Shown here piece by piece: positions 1 through 11,454 of a DNA stretch of 64,000 nucleotides. Every line of letters starts with the position of its first letter. Position 1 is the first letter of the stretch. Position numbers and translations under genes: made by a program. This DNA is from Steinernema hermaphroditum. Its lineage: Eukaryota; Nematoda; Chromadorea; Rhabditida; Steinernematidae. Where the stretch lies: the NCBI GenBank assembly GCA_030435675.1, contig CM059623.1:14106092-14170091 (forward strand), in the 5' to 3' direction. The notes under the pieces are model-generated. The model was not told where the DNA came from and ran no database searches. It saw only the letters and a list, made by a program, of their open reading frames with translations.

Positions 1-120
1 TGATCCTTATGTGGAGCCTCTGTCTGCTAAACAAGAGGATATGGACATCGAAGACAAAATGGACATCGAAGACGCATTTGAACTGATATTTACGAATGTC
101 TATATCAGCGTTCAACCATA
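1..120 (+). CDS. possible 3' end of a gene cut by the window edge
   Basis: An open frame runs from base 2 to a TAG at 118-120, about 39 codons. It is acidic and contains a short direct repeat (MDIED twice). No start is visible because the window begins inside it. The product is not recognised. It could be a real terminal exon or another decayed piece like the one that follows. Confidence 0.25.
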
Positions 121-611
121 GCGTTGGCGTGAACGGACGTCATGCTTTTGGCAACTAGCGCACCAATACCCAAAAATACAAAAGGATGCTTTAGGTAAAC
201 ATATTAATAGACGTTAAAAGCAAAATTTAACTTTAGTCTCCTTTAAAGAAACCAAACTTACTTTAACTTTTACTTCACTTTAACAATGTCATAATTTATA
301 CTACACAAATTAACTATATCAGATTTAAAATATAAAAAAAATATAACTACCTGTGAAAACCAATGTAATGTAAATGCAATCACTTCACACATCATTCGAC
401 CAATCACTTTCTTTTTGCCATTAACAGAATTACGAAATTATAAAGTAATTCACGTTTTCATTACTGATCAATTTCACACCGATTACATTATAGTAAACGA
501 TGAACGTCGATACCAATATCACCGATAAACGTGCTGTCATCGTTAGTGGATTTCCCAAAAATTTAAATAACAAACGTAAGCTAAACAAGTAAAAAATTGT
601 ATAATAAAATG
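121..611. other. AT-rich stretch without a gene
   Basis: Very AT-rich sequence with many stops in all frames. I see no gene, RNA or clear repeat here. Confidence 0.4.
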
Positions 612-1555
612 CAAAGTTTGTAGAACTCAGACAACTCATCCAACGCTATAAACGCGACATTAATTCTGTCGCTCAAACTATAATTGGTATGAAATTAGTG
701 GCACAAGACGGCGTAGTACACTTCTTATTCCACAACCATCTCAGTGCACAACATTTCATGACGTGTCATGAAAACAACACTCTGCTATGGTATCCAGAAC
801 AGTTCAGTTACTATATAGAAATGTTATAGTTGTATCGATGGATGTATGAAGAAAGAAATGAAAGAGAACGGAGCCGTAATGAATTGGAACCCACGTATGA
901 CATGTTCAACGCGAAATAATGACCAGGTAACGTGTTCTGTGGACGCCCATCCTGTAGACACAGTATAGTTATAGAAAAAAACAGTGATGTATTATTAAAA
1001 GGCGAACGCAGCTCCTTCAAATCCCAAATTAAGGATTGATTACAAATGAATCAATTTAAGATCGCATAATACGGTTGGCGCTACAGTATAAAAAAATCAT
1101 TGAGACAAAAGGATTTAAAAAAACGTATTTTATCCTCAACCCAGTACTTCGTCATAAAGAAATGATTAATTTCAGGAACAGATCTTTCCCATTACGAAGG
1201 GAATGTCCTCGAAGTCGATGTGATCGATCAACAATCAACGTTTCAAACCTGGTCGACGGAATACTATCCCGATCGATAGGGCCGAAAACATGGAGGAAGT
1301 ATTAGACCTTAAAGTGCGTCATGAACTCTTGCTTCCGTAAGCATGTATTACGCAAAATGTCCTTGTTACAGTTTGATTTTTAGCACAACCCCTTGATGCT
1401 TGCCGTCCTTCATTGACCACGATTTCTCATACAAGCTCAAGAGCAAGTAAAGTGCAGCTATTGCGGAAATTGTCAGTATAACAGATCAAAAGTTGTCGAT
1501 TTAATGCGAGAACAGATGATACTGAGAATCGCCCTCATGCAACTAGATTAGACCC
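612..1555 (+). pseudogene. decayed AT-rich coding sequence of unknown origin
   Basis: From about 612 one plus frame reads as plausible protein for long runs but is broken by TAG (near 828), TAA plus TGA (near 918) and further stops. The coding look then moves to another frame around 1200-1340 (a stretch with MEEVLDLKVRHELLLP), and again near 1370-1545, where a CxYCxxC cysteine cluster occurs in a frame interrupted by TAG and TGA. Runs of coding-like sequence separated by stops and frame changes are what an old, unselected gene leaves behind. The family is not recognised. An intron-rich live gene is a less likely alternative, because the frame resumes across stops without splice-like signals. 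Confidence 0.4.
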
Positions 1556-1599
1556 ACAGGTAGAACATTCCTTTTTTAATTTTTCTTTCAAAGCGAATA

Positions 1600-4270
1600 T
1601 TTCAGCTAAACCGCATCTTAAAGGACCGAAGTGATATATGAAGTGCTTCGAACGAACAACGAACAGCAACCGATTTGTGGAGTACCTTTTCTAGAAACAA
1701 ATTCTAGTCACTTGCGCAATCGTTCTTCTTACGAAAAAACGGTCACGAAGCCACAGACCACAAACCAGTCGCTTAGAAGCTTATGCCCCCTATGCAGCGT
1801 TGTCATATATTCAAACCATGTAAATGTTAGATAAAGACATTCTTGAATTTGAACCACTGAATTATCTGATATAATACCGTCACAACATCGTATGATTCGG
1901 CACTTCATGTTTTTTCCTTCGCACATTGTGTCCTCTTCAGAAAACACAAACAATTGGGACCACCCGCCGCGGTAGGCCAGCCTCGAAGACTGTCGGATGC
2001 CCGTTGCACTTTCGTCACATTTGAGTCAAATCGATCAGCGCGTCGTATTCTTAACTACAGCCTTAAACGTATTTACTCCTATCTTATGCGAAGACTGAAG
2101 TTTAGCTAGAAGAAGATCCCGTCTAGTATTCATTCAAGTGCACTTATGAAAGACTGAAAGACAGCTTTAAATTCTGGCGGCAGATTTCTTCCCACTCCAT
2201 TGTTCGCACTGGCGATAAGCCAACGCAACAGACAGATGGACTCCGGCTGCACTCTTATTTGAGTTCCATCGATCGGCGCCGCGCATGTCCTCCGTTTTAC
2301 TGAAAGGACGATAAAGAACATTTTCGTGCGCTTGTTATTTTAATATGTGCTGAGTTTAAGTGTCTATCGGATCGGCTAGTGCCAGCCACAAATTTAACGA
2401 ACGTGCGTCATGGTCATATAATCTACTTCCCTTATCTCCCGCCAAAATACAGTGGTTGCTATCGTTGTTGTTTGGAGCTGTTTTTGGAATCGTTCCGTGA
2501 ATATCAATGCTAATGAGCTGGATTAATCGTCCCATGAGCCAATTTTACTGATAGCTTCGCATTTGCGCGGTAGAAGCTTGATTATAACTTCCCGTCGTAA
2601 TTCCGATATGTGTGTTCCATTAAGACTTCTATCTTTCAGAACGTAGTTCTCAACAATGTCGTCGATTCTTCCGAGCGACATATAAAAATAAATGTAAGTT
2701 CTGCGCATACATCGAGTTCTTTAAATTTGGGAAGCTTTGTTAGCAACTACTGATTTATAGGAGCAGACCAGAATGGCCGACTCACTCACCCAGTCATCTA
2801 GAATAGGGTTCGGTGAACTTAGCGCGCAACCTCAAATCACTAGGTTTAAGCCTAAGGCGTAACTTGAACCAGAGCATCTTCATTAACAACATCTGGTTTA
2901 TCGGTGTTTGTTTGTACTTGAGTAGATTGTTAATAGGATTCAGAATAGTCGACCCTCTTTTTGACCCAATTCGGAATAGACGGCATTAAAACAAATTTAT
3001 TTGCCATTTCCCCTTTTACGAGTTTACGAGTTGCTTTTACGAGTTTACGAGAGAAGAAGCTTCCCCTTTTAAACTTTCAAGTATTCGTGAATATCGGTGG
3101 AAGTAACCTATTGGTGAAAGCGAGAATTGTGACCCTTTTTCAAGCTGGATCAGACTACACCTTCAGAATGACCTGGTAGAACCTTAACTTTTTTAAAAGC
3201 CTTGATTTCCTGTACAGACGGTTAGCGAAATTCTCACATTTTCAAACCTTGCTTCTTCCGATTCTCATGACCGTTATTGATCTGACGCCGTGCTTACTTA
3301 TCAAAGATTCTTACCTCTTTAGTTGTCGTGTATTCGAAAACAGTAAGGATGCAAACAAAGAAACATGTCTCGACCAAAAAGGGACGATATAAGTTGAAAC
3401 CCAAAAAAGGGTGCCTCCTGTCCGTTTCCTCGTGTCACAAGATCGTTATATCGTTTATATAAATAATCCATTATATCGTTTTGTCTGCTCAACTAACCAA
3501 GTTTGAGATCACCAAGATCAACATCATCAAGATTAACACCACGTAGCAGCCTATTGGTTCACGAAAAAAATTGACAAAAAGAGCGGTAAAAATCAATATA
3601 TCCATCTTCAGCGCCATCGACCCTCGGCACCCCAGTTTAGCGCTCCAATTTAGCCACATATTTGTTTGTCCTTGTTTAGGTTTATTACTTGTCTCACTTT
3701 TTTCGCACAAAATTGGTAGGTATTCACAAACCGGCTCTACTTATTAACTACAACATGTTACTTGGATATGAGAACTAGAGATGTGCCCAATTCCAGTCCT
3801 AATGACCCTTATTCCATCCAGTGTATCCCTCTTGAGAATCCTAACCTACTTCACAAGCTTATATCAGCTCTTCAAATAACAATTCAGTACAAACTTCTAC
3901 TGCTTCAAGATGCTCAAGAGAGAAAAAGCTCTCTTTGTTGTGTATCGTTAGATGTCAGAAATTATAGCAGGTCCACTTACATAGAATTTCCCCAAACCCT
4001 CAATTGAGCTAATTCATTAATTTCATACAAACGATTACTCACTTTGGATTTGAGAAAAAAAAACAAGTTTAATTTCATCATATATGCCGCAAAACTGCAT
4101 CTATTCGTATCGCTTTTTCAGAATGCAAAGGAAGGAGAAGAGCACAGTAAGAGCTACGAAACAGCAGATAATACGTGGGAGCCGACGGAGAATCTCAAAA
4201 TGGCAACGATCAGTTTAGGTTGCGAGAAAAGAAAAGAAAGAGAAAGTAAGTCCAGCTAGACTATAAACGT
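1600..4270. other. no firm gene; weak minus-strand ORF near 2523-2700
   Basis: Mostly AT-rich sequence with short ORFs. The best is on the minus strand from an ATG near 2681 down to 2523, about 52 codons with a helical, charged composition, which might be an exon or remnant. Around 3007-3050 there is a small tandem repeat of the unit TTTTACGAG. I cannot support a complete gene. Confidence 0.3.
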
Positions 4271-4327
4271 AGGGATAGTCGACCCTTTGCGCTCGAAGTG
4301 ATTAAAACAATATACATTTTAAGAATC

Positions 4328-4735
4328 AGAGTTTCAAGAATCTGAGGATTTTTGCAATGACGGTTTTGTCGGTGTCACCAGAAGTGTTGTCTTTGGCGCC
4401 GCCATCGGCGCCTGCACTTTCGGCCCTCTCGTCTCCCCGCACGTCCAGTTCGTCGACGGACCTTCGTCTGTCGACGACAAGCTGGCTCTTTCTGGTTGCT
4501 ACGGATGACCCAGCGGAGCCACTCTTCACTATACGTGTACGACGGACTTCGGAGAAGTCACAGCAGCGGTCATCTGCCCATCTGCTATCGTAACCATCTC
4601 GTGCGGACCCAACGGCAACACCAAGTCCACCCGTATCTTCCTCGGGAATCCGTCGGTTAGTGAATCGTGCATTGTTCAATGCCCATCTCATGCCTCTTCT
4701 CTCCTTCTCTCTGGCCATCCGCGCGCTCTGATCTA
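4328..4735 (+). pseudogene. remnant of a cysteine-containing protein, one in-frame TGA
   Basis: The frame starting at a possible acceptor near 4322 reads through a small hydrophobic glycine-rich segment and then a cysteine-patterned segment (AVICPSAIVTISCGPNG and ESCIVQCPS are parts of it). A single TGA at about 4507 interrupts it, between a GCYG and a PSGAT motif. GC content and codon use are higher than in the surrounding AT-rich DNA, which supports a coding origin. A minus-strand ORF of 145 codons (4326-4763) covers the same bases, but it is arginine-rich and looks like a shadow. The family is not recognised. A sequencing error or a TGG-to-TGA mutation are both possible. Confidence 0.35.
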
Positions 4736-4739
4736 GGCC

Positions 4740-5350
4740 CCTCCTGCCGCCCCTTCCCGCCATTTTCGTTGTATTTAAGGGCGCGGCCCCGTTTAAAAAT
4801 TCATTCGTGCTTTACGCCCCGGACCCCGCCGTGACAGTCGCGAAGTCCCGATATGAATGTGATTATGATATGGCCCGCTCGAATAATGTCGTGATACACA
4901 TCATAGTCACGCTGGGTTCCTTTTTCAAATACGTATAGATCCTGTAAAGGTGTTTCATGTACGTTATAACGAAGGCTGATTTCAGACGAGCGTTAATCCC
5001 GAAGGAATCGGCAGTGGGTAGCCGATAAAGCACTGCCGGAAGAAGACGCACTGAAGACACTCGGCGTCAAACTACTCGAGCTTATGAAGGCTATAGCACA
5101 TTTTGAATATAACAAGTGCATATGCTAGTTTGGTTTGGCGGTGGTGTCGGCTTCATTTGACTGGGCCAGACGCTTTCCGTAATAAAATGTTACTTTTGGG
5201 TTGTGTCTTATTCATATCCGTCGTCTACCCGAGTTGTCGCTTGTTTTCGCTTATTTAAAAGCTCAACGATGTTTGCGCGGAGAAAGGTACGGATGATGTA
5301 CGGAAATACGGAAATCTGAAATGATGTTTCTTGAGAAGACAGCTCGCAAA
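4740..5350. other. no gene seen
   Basis: I see no convincing coding region, RNA or repeat in this stretch. Confidence 0.4.
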
Positions 5351-5362
5351 TTCCAGACGAGC

Positions 5363-5632
5363 AACGGCTGCCGGGCCAACACCGATCCCGACCGTTCGAG
5401 GCTTCGGCCCTTCCAGAAGCTCATCGAGCGCCTCGGCAGCGCCAGGGAGTACGTCCCGAAGCCCGATTGGGTGGAGGCCGACGCCATCTCCCTCGATGCC
5501 TGGCTCTTCGGCTTCGAATTCGACTCGAAGTGCGTCGTGTCCCACCACGACTACGACGAGATCGTTGCGGGACTGAGGACGGCCGCCTTCGAAGGCGATC
5601 TCGAGATGGCACTCGGTCTGGGAGGATGTTAA
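5363..5632 (+). CDS. isolated GC-rich terminal exon, unknown protein
   Basis: A good acceptor (AAATTCCAG, ending near 5353-5362) is followed by a frame with strong third-position GC bias, ending in a TAA at 5630-5632. The product is an acidic, probably globular segment of about 85 residues (it includes DAWLFGFEFDSK and a DYDEIVAGLRTAAF helix). No family is recognised and no upstream exon with matching codon use is found nearby, so this may be a fragment left from a duplicated gene. The composition differs sharply from the AT-rich neighbours. Confidence 0.4.
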   Translation, partial: NGCRANTDPDRSRLRPFQKLIERLGSAREYVPKPDWVEADAISLDAWLFGFEFDSKCVVSHHDYDEIVAGLRTAAFEGDLEMALGLGGC

Positions 5633-6274
5633 AGGCGTCCAAAAATTTTCCCCATTTTTATAGGCTTTTTCCACTTTTTACTGTTGTCGAATGCCACATC
5701 GCTAAACATGCTATCACTGAGAACAACAGTTGTTCGAAATTATATAAATGCCGAATCGAAATTTCCATGTCTGCACACTGCAGTACACTACAGTACTACA
5801 AGTGATTCATTTGATTGTTGTATTTGGGATAATTTACGGCTACTTTGGAGACACGTCCACTTAAGGCAATTTGATGGAGCAAACATCTGATGCACCAGGA
5901 AATGTCGATGCGATCGATCCTTAAGCAGGTGAACTTCCGGCGAAGGCGTTTGTGGATAGGATCCGAAGAGAAGCTAGAACTCGATACAAAGCTCGAACTC
6001 CATCAAAAACAGGTAAAATACCTCTTAAATCATCCGACATTTTCTATGGATCAGCCCAACAGAACGTCACTATTGTTTGCGTGGGTTACACTATGGTTAA
6101 TCCACAATAGGACGCAGACAAAAAACCTAACAGAAGTCGTCAAAAATCAGGTGACGGGTGTCAAATAAAAAAACAGATAATTAGCAAGCACCTGCCAACA
6201 AAACCCATTGTTTTTCACCTTTAGCAAAGCGGATTTGTTCATTCACAAAGTCTGGCCTGCTTTAAGCTCTCATT
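5633..6274. other. intergenic, upstream of a receptor gene
   Basis: Nothing firm. A 92-codon ORF at 5890-6168 has no recognisable content. The segment should hold the promoter of the receptor gene that starts at 6275, but no motif stands out. Confidence 0.35.
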
Positions 6275-7276
6275 ATGTGGTTTGAGATCGCCTTGGTCGA
6301 AGATATTTGCATAATCATACTATGGATGATGACTCTGTTTCTTATAAGATTGATATTCAAAAAGAAGAACCTGCGAAATATGACAAAAGATTCACCGACT
6401 CTTGCTATTCTACTTGTCATCACTCTGGTCTTGGCTATCCTATCGATAAGTTCGATGTTTATGTGGGTTCTTGTGATAACGGGGGTATACCCTCAAGTCG
6501 ACAAATACTCTCCATTCATTGTGTTTGTGAGCCTTCTGCCCATATCGCTCCAAGTTTTCTACGACTTGACCACTTTGCGACTGTTCTGGGAGAGAGTTCT
6601 TATTCTACTCTTTCCTCTGCGGCCTTTGAGGTTGCTTAAGCAAGTTTTTGTCGTTGGCTCATTCGCCGTTGGATGCATTATTGTATTGTTCGTTTTTGTG
6701 ACGCATTTCTACTTGACGGGAAAATCCGAACATTTCTTACCCAAAGGTAGAAAAGGTGATCGAAGCGATTGATGTGGATATTGGGCTTTTAGAATGCTAC
6801 GCCTTCATATGCTCTAACGTTGTTAACCGCCTCTTTGGACCTCTATTCCGCACAGCGTTGAGCGCTGTAGTACTTGTCATGGGGTCTTGTTTCGTAGTTC
6901 TTCTAGCTAGATCGAAAAGCTTCCAGAACAGGAATAACAGAATGGTTTGTGTGTCTAGCATTGACCTTATTCTAAGCGAATTCTTCAGTTCAACAAGTTG
7001 ACACAGTACATCTTCCTCGTTCGTCTCGTCTCTGATATGACACCTTTCATCGTAGAGATGGCCCTCACGGTTACGGTATGTTTTTGAGTCAATTTACTTT
7101 GACAACTTCTTGTTTAGACGACGAAAAGCCTTGGTTACTATGTCGGTCCTATTGGCGCAATTGGATGTGTCCTGGAGGGATTTTTCAGCAGCGCAGCGTA
7201 TTATTATGTGTATTCAAGAAAAAGCGATGTAGTTCAACAACACAATACCACGACTATCGAAGACAACCATTCATGA
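6275..7276 (+). CDS. seven-helix nematode chemoreceptor (copy A)
   Basis: Four exons join in phase: 6275-6746, 6793-6944, 6989-7075 and 7118-7276, giving 289 residues. The protein is almost entirely hydrophobic helices separated by short basic loops, as in nematode serpentine chemoreceptors, which sit in the membranes of sensory cilia. Landmarks are the start MWFEIALVEDICI, a conserved middle loop DLTTLRLFWERVLILLFPLRPLR, and a polar C-terminal tail. The third intron region uses a GTTTGT donor. It is paralogous along its whole length, including every intron position, to the minus-strand gene at 8227-9220, and the two genes point toward each other. I cannot assign the receptor class (sr- family) with confidence, and the ligand is unknown. 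Confidence 0.72.
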
Positions 7277-7936
7277 TTTAATTAATGATGAAGTGTATAA
7301 ACGAAAACTTGCGCGATGATATATCGCAGTCCTCGGTCGCTCTCTGAGGGTCCACTTGGTCAAACAGCAAACGCTGTAGCAGTTGCGACTGTTCCAGTTT
7401 CCAATTGGAACACCCGTAAGCCGTACCACCGCTGACAACGAGATGTCCGACGCCAAGAATACGACTGAATGAAGAGTCAACCTGAAGGTCGCCGCTGAAG
7501 GTTGCAGCATTGAAAATGTCATAAAATTACAAAGTATTAACGGTTTTTGGCGCACATTTGGATAACGGTTATACGAAGATTCGTGGCTGAATCCTTGTGA
7601 AGAATGTACTGTCACCTACTCTTAGTTCACTCTATCGCCAAGCTTGCCTTAAACAGCTTCCTCAAAATACGTAATAGACTCCAGCTACGCGTGAATTCCT
7701 CTGCGTGCGTGACTTTCAACAACCCACTCAACTGTCACTACAGAATCGTCGTACAACCGTCATATGCGAGGGAGGAATCCAAGGCAATTACTTCGGGATC
7801 ACCAAAAACGAAACCCGATACTTCGGCTACGTGACCCGGACCTGTCACTCAGGAGGAAGGATCTCCAAACATTCAAGAGAACTGTTTATTCTGTATTAAA
7901 GATTAACTAAGCACTGATTAACCAAAATTAACCGAT
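7277..7936. other. spacer between convergent receptor genes
   Basis: No supported gene. Short ORFs in this interval lack coding character. The right end abuts a small minus-strand coding fragment. Confidence 0.35.
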
Positions 7937-8165
7937 TTATGTGAAGAGTATTCCAATTTGTCTCGTCTTCGCGAACCAACTCATCTCACTCTCGTTGGGT
8001 TTCTGTTGCAAACACTCGAAAAACACATATGCGCTGTTGCTGTCTCTATCGTCTCCACCGTACTTCAGCTTGTAAGGGTGCGATGGATTTGTGATCAACA
8101 AACATCGCTCAGAGGGACCGACTACCGCGTCACAAATAAGACTACGAAGACATATGATCTATGAT
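7937..8165 (-). pseudogene. C-terminal gene fragment, related to 31094-31361
   Basis: On the minus strand an open frame runs into a TAA at 7937-7939. Its last 45 or so codons match the end of the plus-strand fragment at 31094-31361: both carry a PYKL-x-YG-x-DD segment, an AYVFF motif and the same final residues IGILFT. The nucleotide flank after the stop is also related. No start or upstream exons are visible, and the piece lies between two receptor genes, so it is probably a transposed or duplicated fragment. The family is not recognised. Confidence 0.4.
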
Positions 8166-8226
8166 CACATAAGATCACCGCGAGACTTTTCGAGTGTGCA
8201 ATCTATCATTTATTGAATTGGTTGTT

Positions 8227-9220
8227 TCACGTATTTGTAGAATTGGGCTGTTGCTTCTTGACCTCACTTCTTCTCGATAATATGTAATAATACGCTGCAC
8301 TGCTAAAAAATCCTTCAAAGACACATCCGATTGCGCCAATAGGACCGACATAGTAGCCAAGGCTTTGCGTCGTCTAAACGAGAAGTTGTCAAAGTGAGTT
8401 GACTCGCAAACATACCGTAACCGCAAGAGCAATTTCAATGATAGCGGGGGTCAAATCAGCAATAAGGCGAATCAGGAAGATGTACTGTGTCAGCTTGTTG
8501 AACTAAAGAGTTCGCTTAGAGTCAAGCTAATGCTAGACACACAAACCATTCTGTTATTCCTGTTCTGGAAACTTTTCGATCTAGCTAGAAGAACCACGAA
8601 ACAAGTTCCCATGGTAAGTATGAGAATGCTCAGTACTGTGTGGAAAAGTGGCCCGTAGTTGTGCTGGCGACCATTGGAGCAAACGAAAGCGTAACACCCT
8701 GAAAGAGTTAGGGAAAGGTAGATCGACAGATGGCCCTTGATATATTACCTTTAGGTAGGAAATTTTCAGATATGTCAGCTGGGTAGAGCATGATGAAGAA
8801 CATGAAGAACACCATGGCACAACCGGTGGTGAACGAGAGAACTACAAGAATTTGTTTTGCCAATCTTAGAGGACGTAGAGGAAACAACAAAATGAGAACC
8901 CTTTCCCAGAACAATCTCAATGTAGTCAAGTCGTAGAAAAGCTGAACTGCTAGTTGCAGAAGATTTGTGATGATGATAAAGAATGCGTATTTGTCAACTT
9001 GTAGAAAAACGCCTCCAATCACAAGAACCCATATTAGCAGCGTGAATATCGCCAGAATAGCCAAGGCGATGGTGTTGATAAGTAGATTGAAAAGAGTCGG
9101 CGAGTCCTTTCTCATGTTTCGAGGAGATTTCCTTTTGAATATCAATCTTATAAGAAACAAAGTCATTATCCACAGTATGATTATGCATATATTCTCAGAG
9201 AAGGCGATCTCAAGCAACAT
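8227..9220 (-). CDS. seven-helix nematode chemoreceptor (copy B)
   Basis: Four exons on the minus strand, 9220-8749, 8698-8547, 8502-8416 and 8373-8227, give 285 residues. The first three exons have exactly the same lengths (472, 152 and 87 bases) as in the gene at 6275-7276, and the introns fall at the same codons, so the pair arose by an inverted duplication. The conserved core loop (YDLTTLRLFWERV), the RSKSFQNRNNRM segment and LGYYVGPIGAIG are shared. The sequences differ most in the extracellular-type loops and the tail. A longer open frame to 8175 exists in another phase but is not needed. Likely a chemosensory receptor; the class is not resolved. Confidence 0.7.
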
Positions 9221-11454
9221 AATTGTATGTACGGTCTACGATATGACGTCTCAAATAGACTTTATGAAGTAGCGGAAGGAAAAGAAAAGACGTAGAAGGC
9301 AGCTGCGTGTTATAGACAACAAAGAACCGGTTTCAGGTGACTGTTTAAGTTTTGAAATTTAACTTCGTGCAGCTGCTTTTGAATGAAAATATTGCGTACG
9401 ACCAACGGACAAAGATGAAGAGCATTGGTCAAATCGGAACGAGTCCGGTCTCGAAAGTCCGCGGACTCGAGGTCGTACTCGTTCCGATCTCTGGTCAGTG
9501 TATTCCGATAAGTTCCACTGGAACACACACGCTAACTCTTATCTCTAGAGGGCCATTCATAATCTGGTTCAGAATCTGAAGAGCATGGATTCAATTTATC
9601 CTCAAATGCGTAATAACTTGGCTGGCACAACACCCTGACGAAACGATCTTCCAGAGTGAAGAGAACAGTGAAAATCGGCTCGAAAAGAACCGGGACTTGA
9701 TGGACTGCATTGCGGGCTTCAGAAGCATCTAGCCATGGTTCTTCGATGGTTTCGGCAGAATAAGTACATTACTAGAATCCTTAAATGGCCGTGTTATTAT
9801 CTTGTAAAGCATGACAAGGTCGGCTAGCCGTCTTTGGAACACGTCCAAGGAAAGTCCACCAGTAATCTCTTGCATATTTCAGAATCGGCTTGATGTAAGA
9901 CTTGTAAGCGGTGACATATGTATACACGCATGAACATGGAATTGTGTGTCTTCATTAGTATGCAACACTTTGGATTCAATGAAAGTGTAGAACGAGGAGA
10001 ACGAATAGACCTCATCCTTGTGACACCCTTCCTTTCGGGTTCCTTTTCCTCCTTCTTCTAAGAAGTGTAGATGCCCGTTTCAGCGGATTCGCTCGCCCGT
10101 TTAGATCTACTACCAACGCATACACATACAGTCCAAGTAGTTGTTCTTTGGGGCTCTTCGCCCTTTTCAACATTTGATCACAGCATTCAGAGCTTTCTCA
10201 TGGCTCAATGCACCATCCGACAACAGTGTAACCCTGGTCGAGTAGGTCAAGTATTTCAGAATGGTAGTCGCCAAATAACGATGCCGGTTTCGGAGTAGTT
10301 ATCAAAAGCAGACGGAGCTTTGATTATTTTTGAATTCTGCCTAGGAAAGTTGAAAGCTGAAGAAAAAGTTCGTGTTTCCGTGGCACAGAAATATTTCTTG
10401 TTTTGTTATTCATAAGCAGTGAAATAAGTACATTATGATTACCTTTACTGTAAAGGGAAGTCTTTAATTTGTGTCGAAGGTGATGTATTTCGTGCTTTGT
10501 GATTCCAATAGCAAAAGAATAATTTATGATATAAAGCAGATGTTTTCAGTATGCCTAAGTCTACAGTCTGACCTCCAATTACATATACGTATAACAAGAA
10601 TATACCTAGCATATGCAAGGTTACATGAATTCGAGTGCCCAAAAAGAGTATCCGGGATCTGGAGAGAACCTCTGCCTGAAGGGTCAAGCTCTTCTTTTAG
10701 CAAGTAACGATGATATCTGCACTATTTAAGCATGCCTTGGTAGCTCGTTGCCTAACAGATTTCAAGATTAGGGCTTGAACTCTGCTCTTACCGGTCTAAC
10801 TTTCTAACCGTTTATTCGCTCCCACTGGAAATGGGGGCTTCGCCTGGTCGTCAGGCCGACCCTTTAACTATTGGAAAAATACCATGCATATGACCATTCA
10901 AAAGAGCTCTAATTGAGGACATAGCGAAGTCTCAAACACCCTTACACCGACAACGATAGATCACTCAGCCGTAAGCACACGTAAACAGATTCCGCTCCCT
11001 AAAATTCGTTCCGAAATGATCGATCCCCCTTATCATCAGCGGACATCATCTCCACTCATCAGTGGGAACCCTCAAAAACGCCACAAACAATACGCCGCTG
11101 ACCGGTTGGCTCTCGGACTCTCGGACGCACGTCAACAAAACACAGCGGCGCGGCTCCGTTGGAATGAGAAGGATGCGTTCAAATATTTTGTCGCCTACCC
11201 GTTTTCCGTAATTAACGCGCCCCCAAATGTTGAAAAACCCAACAGCGTCTCTCTTTGTTATGCAACGCCGCGCGGATCGCGCGACGGTTTCATTGTTTCA
11301 AACGGCGCTCACAAAAAAGCTGACCCCGTTTTCGGGAGTCCTTAAAAGAGAGTCAGGTGCGGGGAAGCAGCAGTATCAGACATGCACTCCAGCCCTTCTT
11401 GGGTTCCCCTTCCGATCACTCTGAGCCCCCCATTGATGAGCTCCTCTGTTTCAG
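9221..11454. other. intergenic; promoter side of the collagen gene
   Basis: No supported gene. ORFs here are short and without family features. The 11016-11345 stretch is more GC-rich and open, but reads like upstream sequence of the collagen gene. An acceptor CTCTGTTTCAG ends at 11454, directly before the collagen ATG, so either a 5' UTR intron or trans-splicing is expected. Confidence 0.4.

Noticed and set aside
4326..4763. 145-codon minus-strand ORF
   Set aside because: Arginine/aspartate-rich low complexity. The opposite strand carries a cysteine-patterned frame that looks more like protein.
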